Shown: positions 1 through 7,507 of the stretch, piece by piece
Layout of the letters: each line of letters starts with the position of its first letter
Numbering within the stretch: position 1 is the stretch's first letter
IMG/VR virus record: IMGVR_UViG_3300045283_000039
Location: 1-44,950 of that record
Length of the DNA: 44,950 bases
Reading direction: 5' to 3' (one strand)
Source of the DNA: a virus
Translations under genes and position numbers: made by a program
Notes under the pieces: generated by a model
What the model was told of the DNA's origin: nothing
Seen by the model: the letters and a program-made list of their open reading frames with translations, nothing else
The model's database searches: none

Positions 1-127
1 ATCACTTGGCACAGGATTTGGTGTCGGCGGTGGACTCGTGATAGGAACTGACTGAGTTAGATCGCCTTGCTGAGCAAGCAATGCGGCTAGCCCTATTGAA
101 TTATAGCCGAACGTTCCACTCTTGCCC
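1..127. repeat. Terminal overlap, left copy (127 bp)
   Basis: This is identical to 44824-44950. A 127-bp exact end overlap equals the largest default k-mer of a common assembler, so it most likely marks a circular or permuted contig rather than a biological terminal repeat. The papain-like gene reads through it in frame. Confidence 0.97.
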
Positions 128-723
128 CATGCAGCCCCCCATGAGTTATAGAACCACCATAAGTCGTTCTCAGCATCACGAGCGAAACACACATACTCAT
201 GCCCGCCGCGAACCTGTCCGCCTGCCGGATTCTTGATGATACCGCTAGCCGGGCAGTTATCCATGTTAGTAGTCCAGTTAGTGCCAGCAATGAACGGGCC
301 GCCCTGAATAAGTGTGAGAGCCTCAGCTACAGACGTAGCGTGGACATATCCGTTTATGTAGCCAAGCTGTTGCGCGGCCTTGTTAACAGACAGCCCGTCT
401 GATCCTGTGTCATCAGGTGGATAGCTGCCTGCGTATGGATCAATCTGAGTAGCCAGTGAGTAAATCTTAACCGCTAGAGCCTCATCGATAGTAAGCTTAG
501 GTAGCGTAGAAAAGAACGGATCGCAGCCAAGTAGCCCGGCCTCAGCATTGCCCGTGCATGATCCTAGCTCTCCTTGATCGAATACCGGGATATGCCTAAT
601 CCACAAAATGCTCTGGTCAGCTTTAGTGGGCTGAACAACAAAACGCAGTGAGCGTGGATCGTGATTGATGTTACGACCCAGACGTTTATTAGGAACTCTG
701 ATTTCAGGTAGGATTATTGTCAT
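1..723 (-). CDS. C1A papain-like cysteine peptidase, 5' part (gene crosses the ends)
   Basis: The reading frame opens at ATG 723 and runs off base 1. Through the 127-bp overlap it continues to a stop at 44701, giving 281 aa. The papain triad is visible: Q50 and C56 in DQGELGSCTGNA, H175 in GGHEY, and N193 in FYNSWGAAWG. A PT-rich linker (SPPPTPNPVPSDPD) follows the catalytic domain, and there is no signal peptide. The start overlaps the holin-like gene by 20 bp. No other peptidoglycan hydrolase is recognisable in the genome, so this enzyme in the lysis position may be the endolysin, although C1 peptidases may also process virion proteins. The family assignment is firm. The lysis role is inference. 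Confidence 0.9.
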   Translation of the reverse strand, partial: MTIILPEIRVPNKRLGRNINHDPRSLRFVVQPTKADQSILWIRHIPVFDQGELGSCTGNAEAGLLGCDPFFSTLPKLTIDEALAVKIYSLATQIDPYAGSYPPDDTGSDGLSVNKAAQQLGYINGYVHATSVAEALTLIQGGPFIAGTNWTTNMDNCPASGIIKNPAGGQVRGGHEYVCFARDAENDLWWFYNSWGAAWGKSGTFGYNSIGLAALLAQQGDLTQSVPITSPPPTPNPVPSD

Positions 724-1027
724 TTTTGAAATCAAACCACTGACTTTTTGCTCCTAGTGTATCAACAACTGAGGCTGATTTACCCATTGCTACGTCACCC
801 TCTGCTGTCTGCTGCACTGTGCCGCCTGTTACTTGTTTGTCTTTTGTGTTTAGGGCGAAGTAAGCAGCGGAAATAGCCGCAATAAGACCAACAATGCCAC
901 GCACCCATGATTGGATGGCGATGGGTAGGAATGTGATAAGCGCAGGCTGAGTTGCGATGACTGTAGTTGTAACAGCGATAAGCCCCGAAAGGCTTGTTCG
1001 CCAGCTTGCGCCAAATGGTTTTAACAT
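704..1027 (-). CDS. Holin-like membrane protein
   Basis: This is a 107-aa protein with two hydrophobic stretches: about residues 14-34 (LSGLIAVTTTVIATQPALI) and 43-60 (VRGIVGLIAAISAAYFALN). A charged, polar C-terminal tail follows. Size and topology resemble two-helix phage holins. It lies directly before the papain-like peptidase and overlaps its start, which is where a holin would sit ahead of an endolysin. Gene 1724-2194 is an alternative holin candidate. The membrane topology is seen, and the function is inferred. Confidence 0.6.
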   Translation of the reverse strand: MLKPFGASWRTSLSGLIAVTTTVIATQPALITFLPIAIQSWVRGIVGLIAAISAAYFALNTKDKQVTGGTVQQTAEGDVAMGKSASVVDTLGAKSQWFDFKNDNNPT

Positions 1028-1033
1028 TGGACT

Positions 1034-1690
1034 TTAGAACGCTACATTTACGCCGACCCTACCCGTCAAAAAATTGGATTGTGGCCGCGTTACTTTGTCG
1101 AATGACGCTTCAGAGATGATGCCGATGTTGTGAGTGATGCGATACTCGATTCCTAGCGCGCCCTCGCCTATCATTTGAGCGTCGTGCTGCACAGCCGCAA
1201 AACGAATCTGTTGCCCAATCGATCCGTCAGGCGATTGTAGTTGTTTGTTGCCGCCATTAAAAATAGCCCCTGCTCCAACACGGACATAAGGCGAGAACGG
1301 AGAAGTGCCGATAGGATAACGGAGTGTGACGTTAGCTAATAGGTCGCCAACAAACCGTCGCTGGTCGTTACTTGTTGCTACTCGCGCTGGTGTTGACAGG
1401 TTGCGAACATAGTCGCCGCTGAAACTTAGCCCGACTCCGAAATACTTAGCGAAGAAATAATTTGCTGCCAGCGTTCCGCCGTAAGTGTGATCCACGCCAA
1501 AGTAACGGTCGTTTTCAAAGTTTGTTATAGTCCACGAGCCTGAGCCTAGTAACGAGATGTTAAACTCATTCGCGGCGTAAGGCGACAATGTAACAGAAGG
1601 CGTGGTAATTGTCTTGTCTGCGACTCCGGGGCCAGCGAAAGCCGGATAACTTAGTATCGCCAGCGATACGAGAAGGGTAATAAATTTCAT
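1034..1690 (-). CDS. Phage-encoded outer-membrane beta-barrel protein
   Basis: This 218-aa protein starts with a Sec signal peptide (MKFITLLVSLAILSYPAFA, cleavage near A19). Alternating amphipathic strands follow, such as GGTLAANYFFAKYFGVGLSF and SPYVRVGAGAIF, and the chain ends in GRVGVNVAF. A C-terminal Phe is typical of barrels inserted by the BAM complex. Lambda Lom and other phage OmpX/OmpA-like proteins are known analogues linked to lysogenic conversion or surface changes, so superinfection exclusion is possible here but not shown. A dispersed palindrome copy encodes the VSLAI core of the signal peptide. The gene implies a Gram-negative host. Confidence 0.8.
   Translation of the reverse strand: MKFITLLVSLAILSYPAFAGPGVADKTITTPSVTLSPYAANEFNISLLGSGSWTITNFENDRYFGVDHTYGGTLAANYFFAKYFGVGLSFSGDYVRNLSTPARVATSNDQRRFVGDLLANVTLRYPIGTSPFSPYVRVGAGAIFNGGNKQLQSPDGSIGQQIRFAAVQHDAQMIGEGALGIEYRITHNIGIISEASFDKVTRPQSNFLTGRVGVNVAF
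1654..1669. repeat. Dispersed palindrome copy 1 (in CDS)
   Basis: GTATCG-CCAG-CGATAC lies inside the signal-peptide coding part of the outer-membrane protein gene, where the minus strand reads V-S-L-A-I. Confidence 0.9.
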
Positions 1691-1715
1691 AATTGCTTAA
1701 TAACCACTCTTATTT

Positions 1716-1732
1716 GGTAGTTGTCAACTACC
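1716..1732. promoter_or_regulatory. Perfect 8-bp inverted repeat over a stop codon
   Basis: GGTAGTTG-T-CAACTACC overlaps the stop of gene 1724-2194 and precedes the outer-membrane protein gene. The minus strand carries TTGACA at the centre, which could be a -35 element, but no good -10 follows at 16-18 bp. No T-run follows, so it is more likely an operator or RNA hairpin than an intrinsic terminator. Confidence 0.5.
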
Positions 1733-2194
1733 TATCGGATTGCTAGCTTCTTTTGCAACTTGCGTCATTATGAATAGTAGTAATTCAGCACGCTTTCGTT
1801 CCTGTTCCGGGCGTGTTTCATCCTTGACTCGTTCACTCATAAGCACCCTTAACCTATTAACTTTTTCAGGTGTCATTTTATGTTCCAAGTCGTCTATTAA
1901 GTCGTCGGCTTCCTTGTCGCGTAGCTCAGGATTATGCAGTGTGTTAGCTACCTGCCTTTGAAATGAAGTCCATAGCGGAGAAACCTGTGTTTCAACTACG
2001 CTCATGCGACCCTGAATAACCCACAATGCTTTCAAGATTCCGAGTAGCACGCCTAGCATAGCCAACCCAATAGGCACGAGCGCTCCAAATATCCAAGGCT
2101 GAGTGGATGAATTGATTGCAAACAAGGCTGCGCCTACATATAGCGTAAGAGCTATTGGCAACACTTTCCAGTGAGCTAAAATGTATGCAATCAT
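1724..2194 (-). CDS. Membrane protein with two N-terminal helices and a helical tail
   Basis: In this 156-aa protein, residues about 9-27 and 34-62 are hydrophobic (LPIALTLYVGAALFAI; FGALVPIGLAMLGVLLGILKA). The remainder is charged and helical (ELRDKEADDLIDDLEHKM, KDETRPEQERKRAELL). It is placed between the spanin-like small membrane genes and the outer-membrane protein. The topology would fit a holin or an inner-membrane lysis accessory protein. I recognise no family. Confidence 0.6.
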   Translation of the reverse strand: MIAYILAHWKVLPIALTLYVGAALFAINSSTQPWIFGALVPIGLAMLGVLLGILKALWVIQGRMSVVETQVSPLWTSFQRQVANTLHNPELRDKEADDLIDDLEHKMTPEKVNRLRVLMSERVKDETRPEQERKRAELLLFIMTQVAKEASNPIGS

Positions 2195-2197
2195 GGA

Positions 2198-2512
2198 TTA
2201 AAATATCCTTCTCCACCACGGTAAGGGCTGCGTCTTGCGTGGATGCGATTTGTGTGTTCCCTGAATCGTAGATGCTGGCGTAGGTGTTGGTGATGTAGCA
2301 ACTTTCTCTTGTAACTCCCTTATGTTACTTTTGTTTTCAGATATGACACCCGCGTTCTCTGCGGCTTGATAGGCGGCATTATCAGACTTTTCCTTAACCG
2401 AAATCAGCCACTTAGCCGTGAATACAGTGCTAAAGAATATGATAATTGCGATGGACAAAACTATGAGAGTAACAGCAATCCGAATAGCCCACGCCCATAA
2501 ATAACGTTTCAT
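2198..2512 (-). CDS. Small membrane protein with periplasmic-type coiled coil and PT linker
   Basis: This 104-aa protein has a single N-terminal membrane helix at about residues 8-32 (AIRIAVTLIVLSIAIIIFF). A polar helical segment (KEKSDNAAYQAAENAG to NIRELQEKVA), a PTPTPAS linker and a basic tail ending PWWRRIF follow. The architecture resembles an inner-membrane spanin subunit (Rz-like), but no paired outer-membrane lipoprotein is evident. Its ATG overlaps the stop of the upstream 47-aa gene (ATGA). The spanin assignment is a guess from layout. Confidence 0.55.
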   Translation of the reverse strand: MKRYLWAWAIRIAVTLIVLSIAIIIFFSTVFTAKWLISVKEKSDNAAYQAAENAGVISENKSNIRELQEKVATSPTPTPASTIQGTHKSHPRKTQPLPWWRRIF

Positions 2513-2652
2513 GGAGCTATGCCAATTCCAACATACTTAACGAACAAGATGAGCGCCGTTAATGCCAAGATGAAACAGATTAGCGGATTTGCGTCCTCGG
2601 ACTTTAGCCAGCTAGAATCTTGATTGTCATTTAGCATCCGGCAAGATTTCAT
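2509..2652 (-). CDS. 47-aa single-pass membrane protein
   Basis: This small ORF is joined on both sides by ATGA overlaps: its ATG at 2652 overlaps the stop of gene 2649-3113, and its TGA overlaps the ATG at 2512. The N-terminus is polar (MKSCRMLNDNQDSSWLKSED), then one membrane helix covers about residues 23-39 (PLICFILALTALILFVK). Double translational coupling is the main evidence that it is real. Position among lysis-region membrane genes suggests a holin or antiholin-like role, which is unproven. Confidence 0.6.
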   Translation of the reverse strand: MKSCRMLNDNQDSSWLKSEDANPLICFILALTALILFVKYVGIGIAP

Positions 2653-3113
2653 GTGCCAAGATTCACTTTGGCGATAAAAGCGGTCTTAGCTTGCGCCAAA
2701 GTTCTGTCAGGAAGATTTGGCAACGCGGCCACTCTCGTTTGCAGATTAGCCAATGAACTTGCCGCTGCTACCGCTGCCTGAAAACTCACGATCCATTCCC
2801 GTAACGTGTTTATCTCATCAATTGTTAATGCGGCAATCGCACGATACGCTCTTGCACTTCCATCCGGCTGCATCATAAACAGAACTGCATCACGCTGACT
2901 TCGGTTTATGGTCGATGCCCAAGCGTCCTGAGCTGCTTGTGAACCGTCGAAGGCGTTTATGATTGACTGTGCGACAGCTTGCAAGTTCGCCGGAATCACA
3001 GTCACGACAGCAGGATTCCAGGGACTTACCACGCCATGAATACCGTCAATAGCCAGACCTGCGTTTGAAAGATCGCTAAAGAGCCGGTCAGTTAGTTCGA
3101 TGCTTGTTGGCAT
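2649..3113 (-). CDS. Fibre-associated hypothetical protein
   Basis: This 154-aa protein is soluble, alanine-rich and mostly helical (AVAQSIINAFDGSQAAQDAW; TLREWIVSFQAAVAAASSLANL), with no signal peptide. It follows the large fibre gene by 3 bp, so it may be a fibre accessory or assembly protein. I do not recognise a family. Confidence 0.6.
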   Translation of the reverse strand: MPTSIELTDRLFSDLSNAGLAIDGIHGVVSPWNPAVVTVIPANLQAVAQSIINAFDGSQAAQDAWASTINRSQRDAVLFMMQPDGSARAYRAIAALTIDEINTLREWIVSFQAAVAAASSLANLQTRVAALPNLPDRTLAQAKTAFIAKVNLGT

Positions 3114-3116
3114 AAT

Positions 3117-6065
3117 CTATTGGACGTAATATCCTGTTATAAGGTATGTCCCTGCAACTGCCCCTGACCCTGCGTGCGATGTGGAAATGACCGCTTGGAC
3201 ACTGTTTCCAGCAGCGCACGTACTTTCAACGGCGGAAGTAGGTATGAAAGTGTAAACGGACTGATTTGCTACCGGAGTTCCGCTCGTTGACGTAAACGAC
3301 GGGCTCATCTGACGAGCCGCGCTACTCTCTTTTATTTGATGAACTAACGAACCAGCTCCGCCACTGGTAACAGAAGTGACAACAACAACCCAATTTGTCA
3401 TCACAAACGTTCTACTAGCTGGCACTGTGAACAGGGTCACGGTTGCTGCATTCTTAAGATCAACTCCGGTCTTGGCTACCGTGAAAAGCCCGACATCGAC
3501 AGTGGGCGGACTTGCACTTGAATAAACGGCGTGGTTACGAGTCACATCCCCAGCCGTAAATCCGTCTGACGTTGTGATTGTTCCTCCAAGAGCTACTGAA
3601 GTGCTACCGATAGTAATGGTAGAATTGCTTAGTGATGCGTTAGCGATTGCACTTATAGTTTCAACACCCGTGCTTGCAAGTGAAATTGTAGCTCCGCTAC
3701 CAGATAGGGTTGCAGGTGCGTACGCCGTGCCGCCCGCGTTCCCGACAAGTATCTGGGCCGCCGCTGGCGCGGTGTTGGGAACGATGGCCGATTTCGTCTG
3801 AGTGTCGTCCGTCACGTTTGCAAGCCATGTTCGATCCGCGCTCAAATCTTGAGTTGTTCCACCTATGGTCAGAATTCGTGTGGTCTGAACCAGTGATGCC
3901 GGAGCAATAGAGAATTGAACATACGTTAAGGGGTCAGTTCCAACCGTAGCCACGGACGAAGTAAGAAGCCAAGAAGTGTTGGTATTTACAGTCCCGTTCA
4001 CAACTGGAATTGCGCCAGTGTTGTTGATGTCGGACGGCATGTCATAATCCAATGCACGAGTCAGGACTGGTTTTATGGCGATGCCCTGAAGTGTGGTGAC
4101 GTAGTAAACTCCGTTGAACGCTCCCGATGGACTTTGTGTGTCGTTCTTGACAAGTAGCCTCTGACCGAGAGCAGTGAATGTGTATCCATCTATCGTGACG
4201 GCAACGTTGGCGGTTGGGCCAGTTAGCGTTGCTCCAATTCCACCGACACCGTTATTGTATGTAAACCCACTCGTATCGCCCGCCGCCGTAGTAGCAGCTT
4301 GAACAGCAACGGCTGGATTAACGCCAGCTACTGCATTAGAAATTCCGGTTGTGACATAAGCCGTCGTCGCCAGTCTCGTGCTGTTGTCGCTCGTGGATTG
4401 CGTAGGAGCTGTTGGATTTCCAGTGAGTGACGGGGAAACCGCAAATACCGCTGCCCCCGAACCTGTTTCATCAGAAATCGTGGCGGCTAATTGGGCAGAT
4501 GTGGTCGAGGCGAATTGCGACAGCGGATTAGCAACCAACGCGTCCCCTACAGTCCAAGTTCGATTGGCACTTAAATCTTGAGCAACTGAATTTATCGTTA
4601 GGGTGCGAGACGTTGAGACTTTGCCGTTGAATGTGTTCCAGTCAGTAGAAGTTAAATAACCGTCGTGAGTTGTGTCGGCTGCAACCTCGACTGTTGCCGT
4701 AGGGGTCGCTGTGGCGGTAGGCGTTGCCGTGGACGAAGGGGTGGCAGTGGATGTAGCGGTAGGAGTAGCAACCGCAAACGTCATTGTGTCCGTGCTGGCA
4801 TTGGTTGTAATTATCATCTGATTTCCAGCTACAGCCGTAAACGTGTCATCAACCTGATCCGCCACAATGTCGCTTTGGCCGGCAACCGAGAATGTTCGGA
4901 AGGTCTGTAGCGGCGTAGCTGTCGCTGTTGACGTTGCGCTTGGTGTTGCGGTTGCGGTTGGTGTGAATGTCGCGGTTGCCGTCGAGGTAGGAGTTGCCGT
5001 TGGGGTGGAAAAGAACTCAAGCGCAGTCGCACTGGCATTTACTCGCACACCTCGTAAAGCCTGACCTGAATAGCTATTTGGAACGTCGCTCAGGTTTATG
5101 AACGGGATTCCAGTCAATTGAGACCCATCACCAACAAAAGAACCGCCATTAAAGAAATCGCCGGTAAATTGTTCGGCGTGAACATTAGCGTGAACCGTAG
5201 AATTGTTTAATTGAAACCCACAATAAATATCGGTAACAGATAGGTCGCCAAGTGCCATTGTATTATCAGCACCTGTTTTCGCGTTTTCTCCTAATGCTAC
5301 GGAATGAACGCCACCTGCGAAAGCAGATTTACCAATAGCTACGCCACCTGTATCCACAACCGCCGCCAACGCTCCTACAACGGTTCCATTTGAAGTATCG
5401 CCAAGCAAGTCTGCGTTAGCTCCAATAATAGTATTGTTGCTTCCGGTGTTATACGCAGACCCGGCATGTACCCCAAAGCTGGTATTATATGATCCGGTCG
5501 TGACAACGTTCATTGCATACCAACCAACAGCTGTATTATATTTCCCTGTGGTAATAGTCTCACCTGCAAGCGCTCCTAAAAAGGTATTTGCAGTATTGTT
5601 ACCGCCTGTTGAACTTGGATCACTAGCCCAAAGTCGGAACACTTCGACGTTGTTCGCGTCCGTGACGTAAATTCCTGAGTTCAAGTAGGTGTATGGATGC
5701 GTGACAGGATCGTTGCTGTCGCCAGTTGAATGAAGATGCACGGATGCCGGGGCATTGAGAATCCCTGTGATAAACTTGAAGTTTTCGCTTCCTGTTATCG
5801 TGTTCGTTCCATTTCCATACGCCACCTGCTGATCCGCTATGCTGCCGCCGATGCTGCCACCGCCGCCGCTGCCGCAGTTAGTCATAGTAGCCCCAGTGCA
5901 ATCCACTGTGTTACCTGCCCCGAACTTAACAAGCGGGTTAATTACCTTCTTTGTCTTGGTGTCAATACTGACAGCTTCAGGGCGTACGGTGGATGTTGGC
6001 GTAGGCGTAGGCACAGCTAGTGCTGGTATCGCCAACGATACGAGTAACAAAAATACTAGCCTCAT
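3117..6065 (-). CDS. YadA-like tail fibre or adhesin with a signal peptide
   Basis: This 982-aa protein begins with an apparent Sec signal (MRLVFLLLVSLAIPALA), which is odd for a virion protein. A PTPTPTST linker comes next. Residues about 155-285 hold YadA-head-type repeats (NTAVGWYAMN, NTSFGVHAGSA, NTIIGANA, GVAIGKSAF, SVALGENAKTG). A fibre segment (GDGSQLTGI, LSDVPNSYSGQAL) follows. Two long Thr/Pro/Ala-rich spacers lie at about 354-386 and 433-460, and a large beta-rich C-terminal half probably binds the host. The YadA-type trimeric fold is family knowledge, and receptor binding is inference. The ATG overlaps the previous stop. Confidence 0.8.
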   Translation of the reverse strand: MRLVFLLLVSLAIPALAVPTPTPTSTVRPEAVSIDTKTKKVINPLVKFGAGNTVDCTGATMTNCGSGGGGSIGGSIADQQVAYGNGTNTITGSENFKFITGILNAPASVHLHSTGDSNDPVTHPYTYLNSGIYVTDANNVEVFRLWASDPSSTGGNNTANTFLGALAGETITTGKYNTAVGWYAMNVVTTGSYNTSFGVHAGSAYNTGSNNTIIGANADLLGDTSNGTVVGALAAVVDTGGVAIGKSAFAGGVHSVALGENAKTGADNTMALGDLSVTDIYCGFQLNNSTVHANVHAEQFTGDFFNGGSFVGDGSQLTGIPFINLSDVPNSYSGQALRGVRVNASATALEFFSTPTATPTSTATATFTPTATATPSATSTATATPLQTFRTFSVAGQSDIVADQVDDTFTAVAGNQMIITTNASTDTMTFAVATPTATSTATPSSTATPTATATPTATVEVAADTTHDGYLTSTDWNTFNGKVSTSRTLTINSVAQDLSANRTWTVGDALVANPLSQFASTTSAQLAATISDETGSGAAVFAVSPSLTGNPTAPTQSTSDNSTRLATTAYVTTGISNAVAGVNPAVAVQAATTAAGDTSGFTYNNGVGGIGATLTGPTANVAVTIDGYTFTALGQRLLVKNDTQSPSGAFNGVYYVTTLQGIAIKPVLTRALDYDMPSDINNTGAIPVVNGTVNTNTSWLLTSSVATVGTDPLTYVQFSIAPASLVQTTRILTIGGTTQDLSADRTWLANVTDDTQTKSAIVPNTAPAAAQILVGNAGGTAYAPATLSGSGATISLASTGVETISAIANASLSNSTITIGSTSVALGGTITTSDGFTAGDVTRNHAVYSSASPPTVDVGLFTVAKTGVDLKNAATVTLFTVPASRTFVMTNWVVVVTSVTSGGAGSLVHQIKESSAARQMSPSFTSTSGTPVANQSVYTFIPTSAVESTCAAGNSVQAVISTSHAGSGAVAGTYLITGYYVQ
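4686..4769 (-). repeat. Thr/Pro/Ala-coding low-complexity tract 2
   Basis: Imperfect hexanucleotide-like repeats encode fibre residues about 433-460 (ATPTATSTATPSSTATPT...). The tract is likely an extended spacer and is prone to length change. Confidence 0.75.
4908..5006 (-). repeat. Thr/Pro/Ala-coding low-complexity tract 1
   Basis: A repetitive tract encodes fibre residues about 354-386 (TPTATPTSTATATFTPT...). It resembles tract 2, and the two could recombine. Confidence 0.75.
5211..5603 (-). repeat. YadA-head-like repeat region of the fibre
   Basis: At protein level, repeats of about 14 residues carry an N-T-x-x-G or S-V-A-L-G pattern over residues about 155-285, as in the left-handed beta-roll of trimeric autotransporter heads. 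Confidence 0.65.
6026..6041. repeat. Dispersed palindrome copy 2 (in CDS)
   Basis: GTATCG-CCAA-CGATAC lies in the signal-peptide codons of the fibre gene, where the minus strand reads V-S-L-A-I, as in copy 1. Confidence 0.9.
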
Positions 6066-6748
6066 AACCCGCCTGTCTTAGCCCAAAACCTTGAAGCTGT
6101 ATCCAGTGGTTGTACTTCTCCGTCGGGATTGTCAGGATCAGCCGTGCCTGTTACTAGCTGCCAAAATGATACTGACCCCTGAATGACGGCAATCAAGAAT
6201 GTCAACGTAGGTAATGGCGCTGGTAGCAATGTTGAGAGTGATTCAAGTGAGTTGGGATCATCGCGTAGTGACACTAGATTGTAGTACAGAACTCCACGCA
6301 CCCCCGCAGGCGGCAATGGCCCAACTGTTGTTGCTGCCGCCTGAATAACAACCGGCTCTCGAAGCAGCAAGATGTCCTGACTATCCTTAACTATTCGGAC
6401 TTCGAGAAACGCGGGTATTGTGTCATCGTTGGTTGCCGCCAGAGCCGCCACTAAAATGTCACTGTTAACAACCATCGTGAAGTTAACTTTGTTAACATCC
6501 GACACCGGCATAATGATCGAGTTGGCATACACGACCGTTTTGCCGTCTGTTAGCGCTACGCCATTTGAGCTATCAATGGCTACGTCCCTAGTCGGAGCGG
6601 TAGGATCGCCCGTTTCTTCTACTACTATGACTTCTCCTATTAGGTTGTCGTCAAACGTGAATGGCGGTACTAAAACATAATCCAACACCTGCTCGCTAAC
6701 CACCGTCGCGCGCTGCGTAAGACTAGCGATTAGCGAAAGAAAAGCCAT
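6062..6748 (-). CDS. Tail tip or baseplate hypothetical protein
   Basis: This 228-aa, beta-rich protein has no signal peptide. It contains many hydrophobic strand-like stretches (LEVRIVKDSQDILLLREPVVI; GVRGVLYYNLVSL). It lies between a 112-aa tail gene and the fibre, and its stop overlaps the fibre ATG. The position suggests a structural tail-tip protein. I recognise no family. Confidence 0.6.
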   Translation of the reverse strand: MAFLSLIASLTQRATVVSEQVLDYVLVPPFTFDDNLIGEVIVVEETGDPTAPTRDVAIDSSNGVALTDGKTVVYANSIIMPVSDVNKVNFTMVVNSDILVAALAATNDDTIPAFLEVRIVKDSQDILLLREPVVIQAAATTVGPLPPAGVRGVLYYNLVSLRDDPNSLESLSTLLPAPLPTLTFLIAVIQGSVSFWQLVTGTADPDNPDGEVQPLDTASRFWAKTGGL

Positions 6749-7086
6749 TATGGTTCAGCTATCACGCCGAATGCAGATGGATCGATCTTGAATGCAAACG
6801 TATAGGTGGCCGTGGTTACACCCGCGTTATCAGCAATAGCACGCTTGACCGTCATTTGTGCCGGTGGATTAGCAGCTTGGCTCACGTTGGCTTGGTGGAA
6901 GGCTTCGCACATAGCCAAAAAAATCTCACGAATATCGCCGGTAGTGGGATCAGCCTGAGCATCAGTAAGCTGTTTGAGTATCTTGTTAGAGCTTGCTGAA
7001 CTCGTAGTAAACTTAACTACGTGCGGGCTAGTATCAACGGTATAACCCGCCCCCAACCATGTTGACGGTACTGGTGTGAATGCCAT
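6748..7086 (-). CDS. Tail tip-associated hypothetical protein
   Basis: This 112-aa, beta-rich protein is acidic to neutral (WLGAGYTVDTSPHVVKFTTS; KRAIADNAGVTTATYTFAF). Its stop shares a base with the next ATG (TAATG). It is probably a small structural component, going by its position among tail genes. No family is recognised. Confidence 0.55.
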   Translation of the reverse strand: MAFTPVPSTWLGAGYTVDTSPHVVKFTTSSASSNKILKQLTDAQADPTTGDIREIFLAMCEAFHQANVSQAANPPAQMTVKRAIADNAGVTTATYTFAFKIDPSAFGVIAEP

Positions 7087-7120
7087 CGGCTAGCCTTATA
7101 ACACAACTTGCCTTTTTTGT

Positions 7121-7507
7121 CTATGTTACTTTTGCTTCCCCGCGCGAGACAGATTGTGCTGATTGCGGTCGAGTTGGCTGGACTGGCTGCGGACGCACTT
7201 GCACGTTGAGTGATATTGCTTCGCTCTGTCCTGCGATGTGCTTGGCGATAGCATCCCTTGTGGACTCTGCATCTTCGATTACAAACTGCTCTGTGATTAC
7301 GTATGGTTTTCCCATTGGTTTTTCTCCGTTTGATTGTTTACCGCTGAACCAGCGAGCAATGACCGCATCGGCAAAGCTCATGCCCTGATTCAAATTGTTC
7401 TGCATCTGTTTGCATCCCCCGCAATTTTGCACATCGGTTCCAAGTATCCTATCGATTCCTTTGGCAATCGGTTGCGCTGCGCTTGCGATAATATCTCCGG
7501 TTCTCAT
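7121..7507 (-). CDS. Tail protein with a CxxC motif
   Basis: This 128-aa protein starts at ATG 7507, which overlaps the stop of the cysteine-rich gene (ATGA). An upstream in-frame ATG at 7552 would force a longer overlap. The N-terminal half carries VQNCGGCKQMQNNLNQG, a small CxxC module that could bind metal or form a disulfide. The C-terminus is PQ-rich (PQPVQPTRPQSAQSVS). Function unknown. Confidence 0.6.
   Translation of the reverse strand: MRTGDIIASAAQPIAKGIDRILGTDVQNCGGCKQMQNNLNQGMSFADAVIARWFSGKQSNGEKPMGKPYVITEQFVIEDAESTRDAIAKHIAGQSEAISLNVQVRPQPVQPTRPQSAQSVSRGEAKVT

Noticed and set aside
93-290. 65-aa minus frame inside the peptidase gene
   Set aside because: The papain-like frame across the same bases carries the catalytic motifs, so this is a shadow.
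199-402. Plus-strand ORFs across the window
   Set aside because: They mirror minus-strand genes, lack family features and overlaps, and often have biased shadow composition. No plus-strand gene is supported.
4686-5006. CRISPR-like or satellite array in the repetitive tract
   Set aside because: The repeat is protein-coding Thr/Pro/Ala low complexity without spacers.
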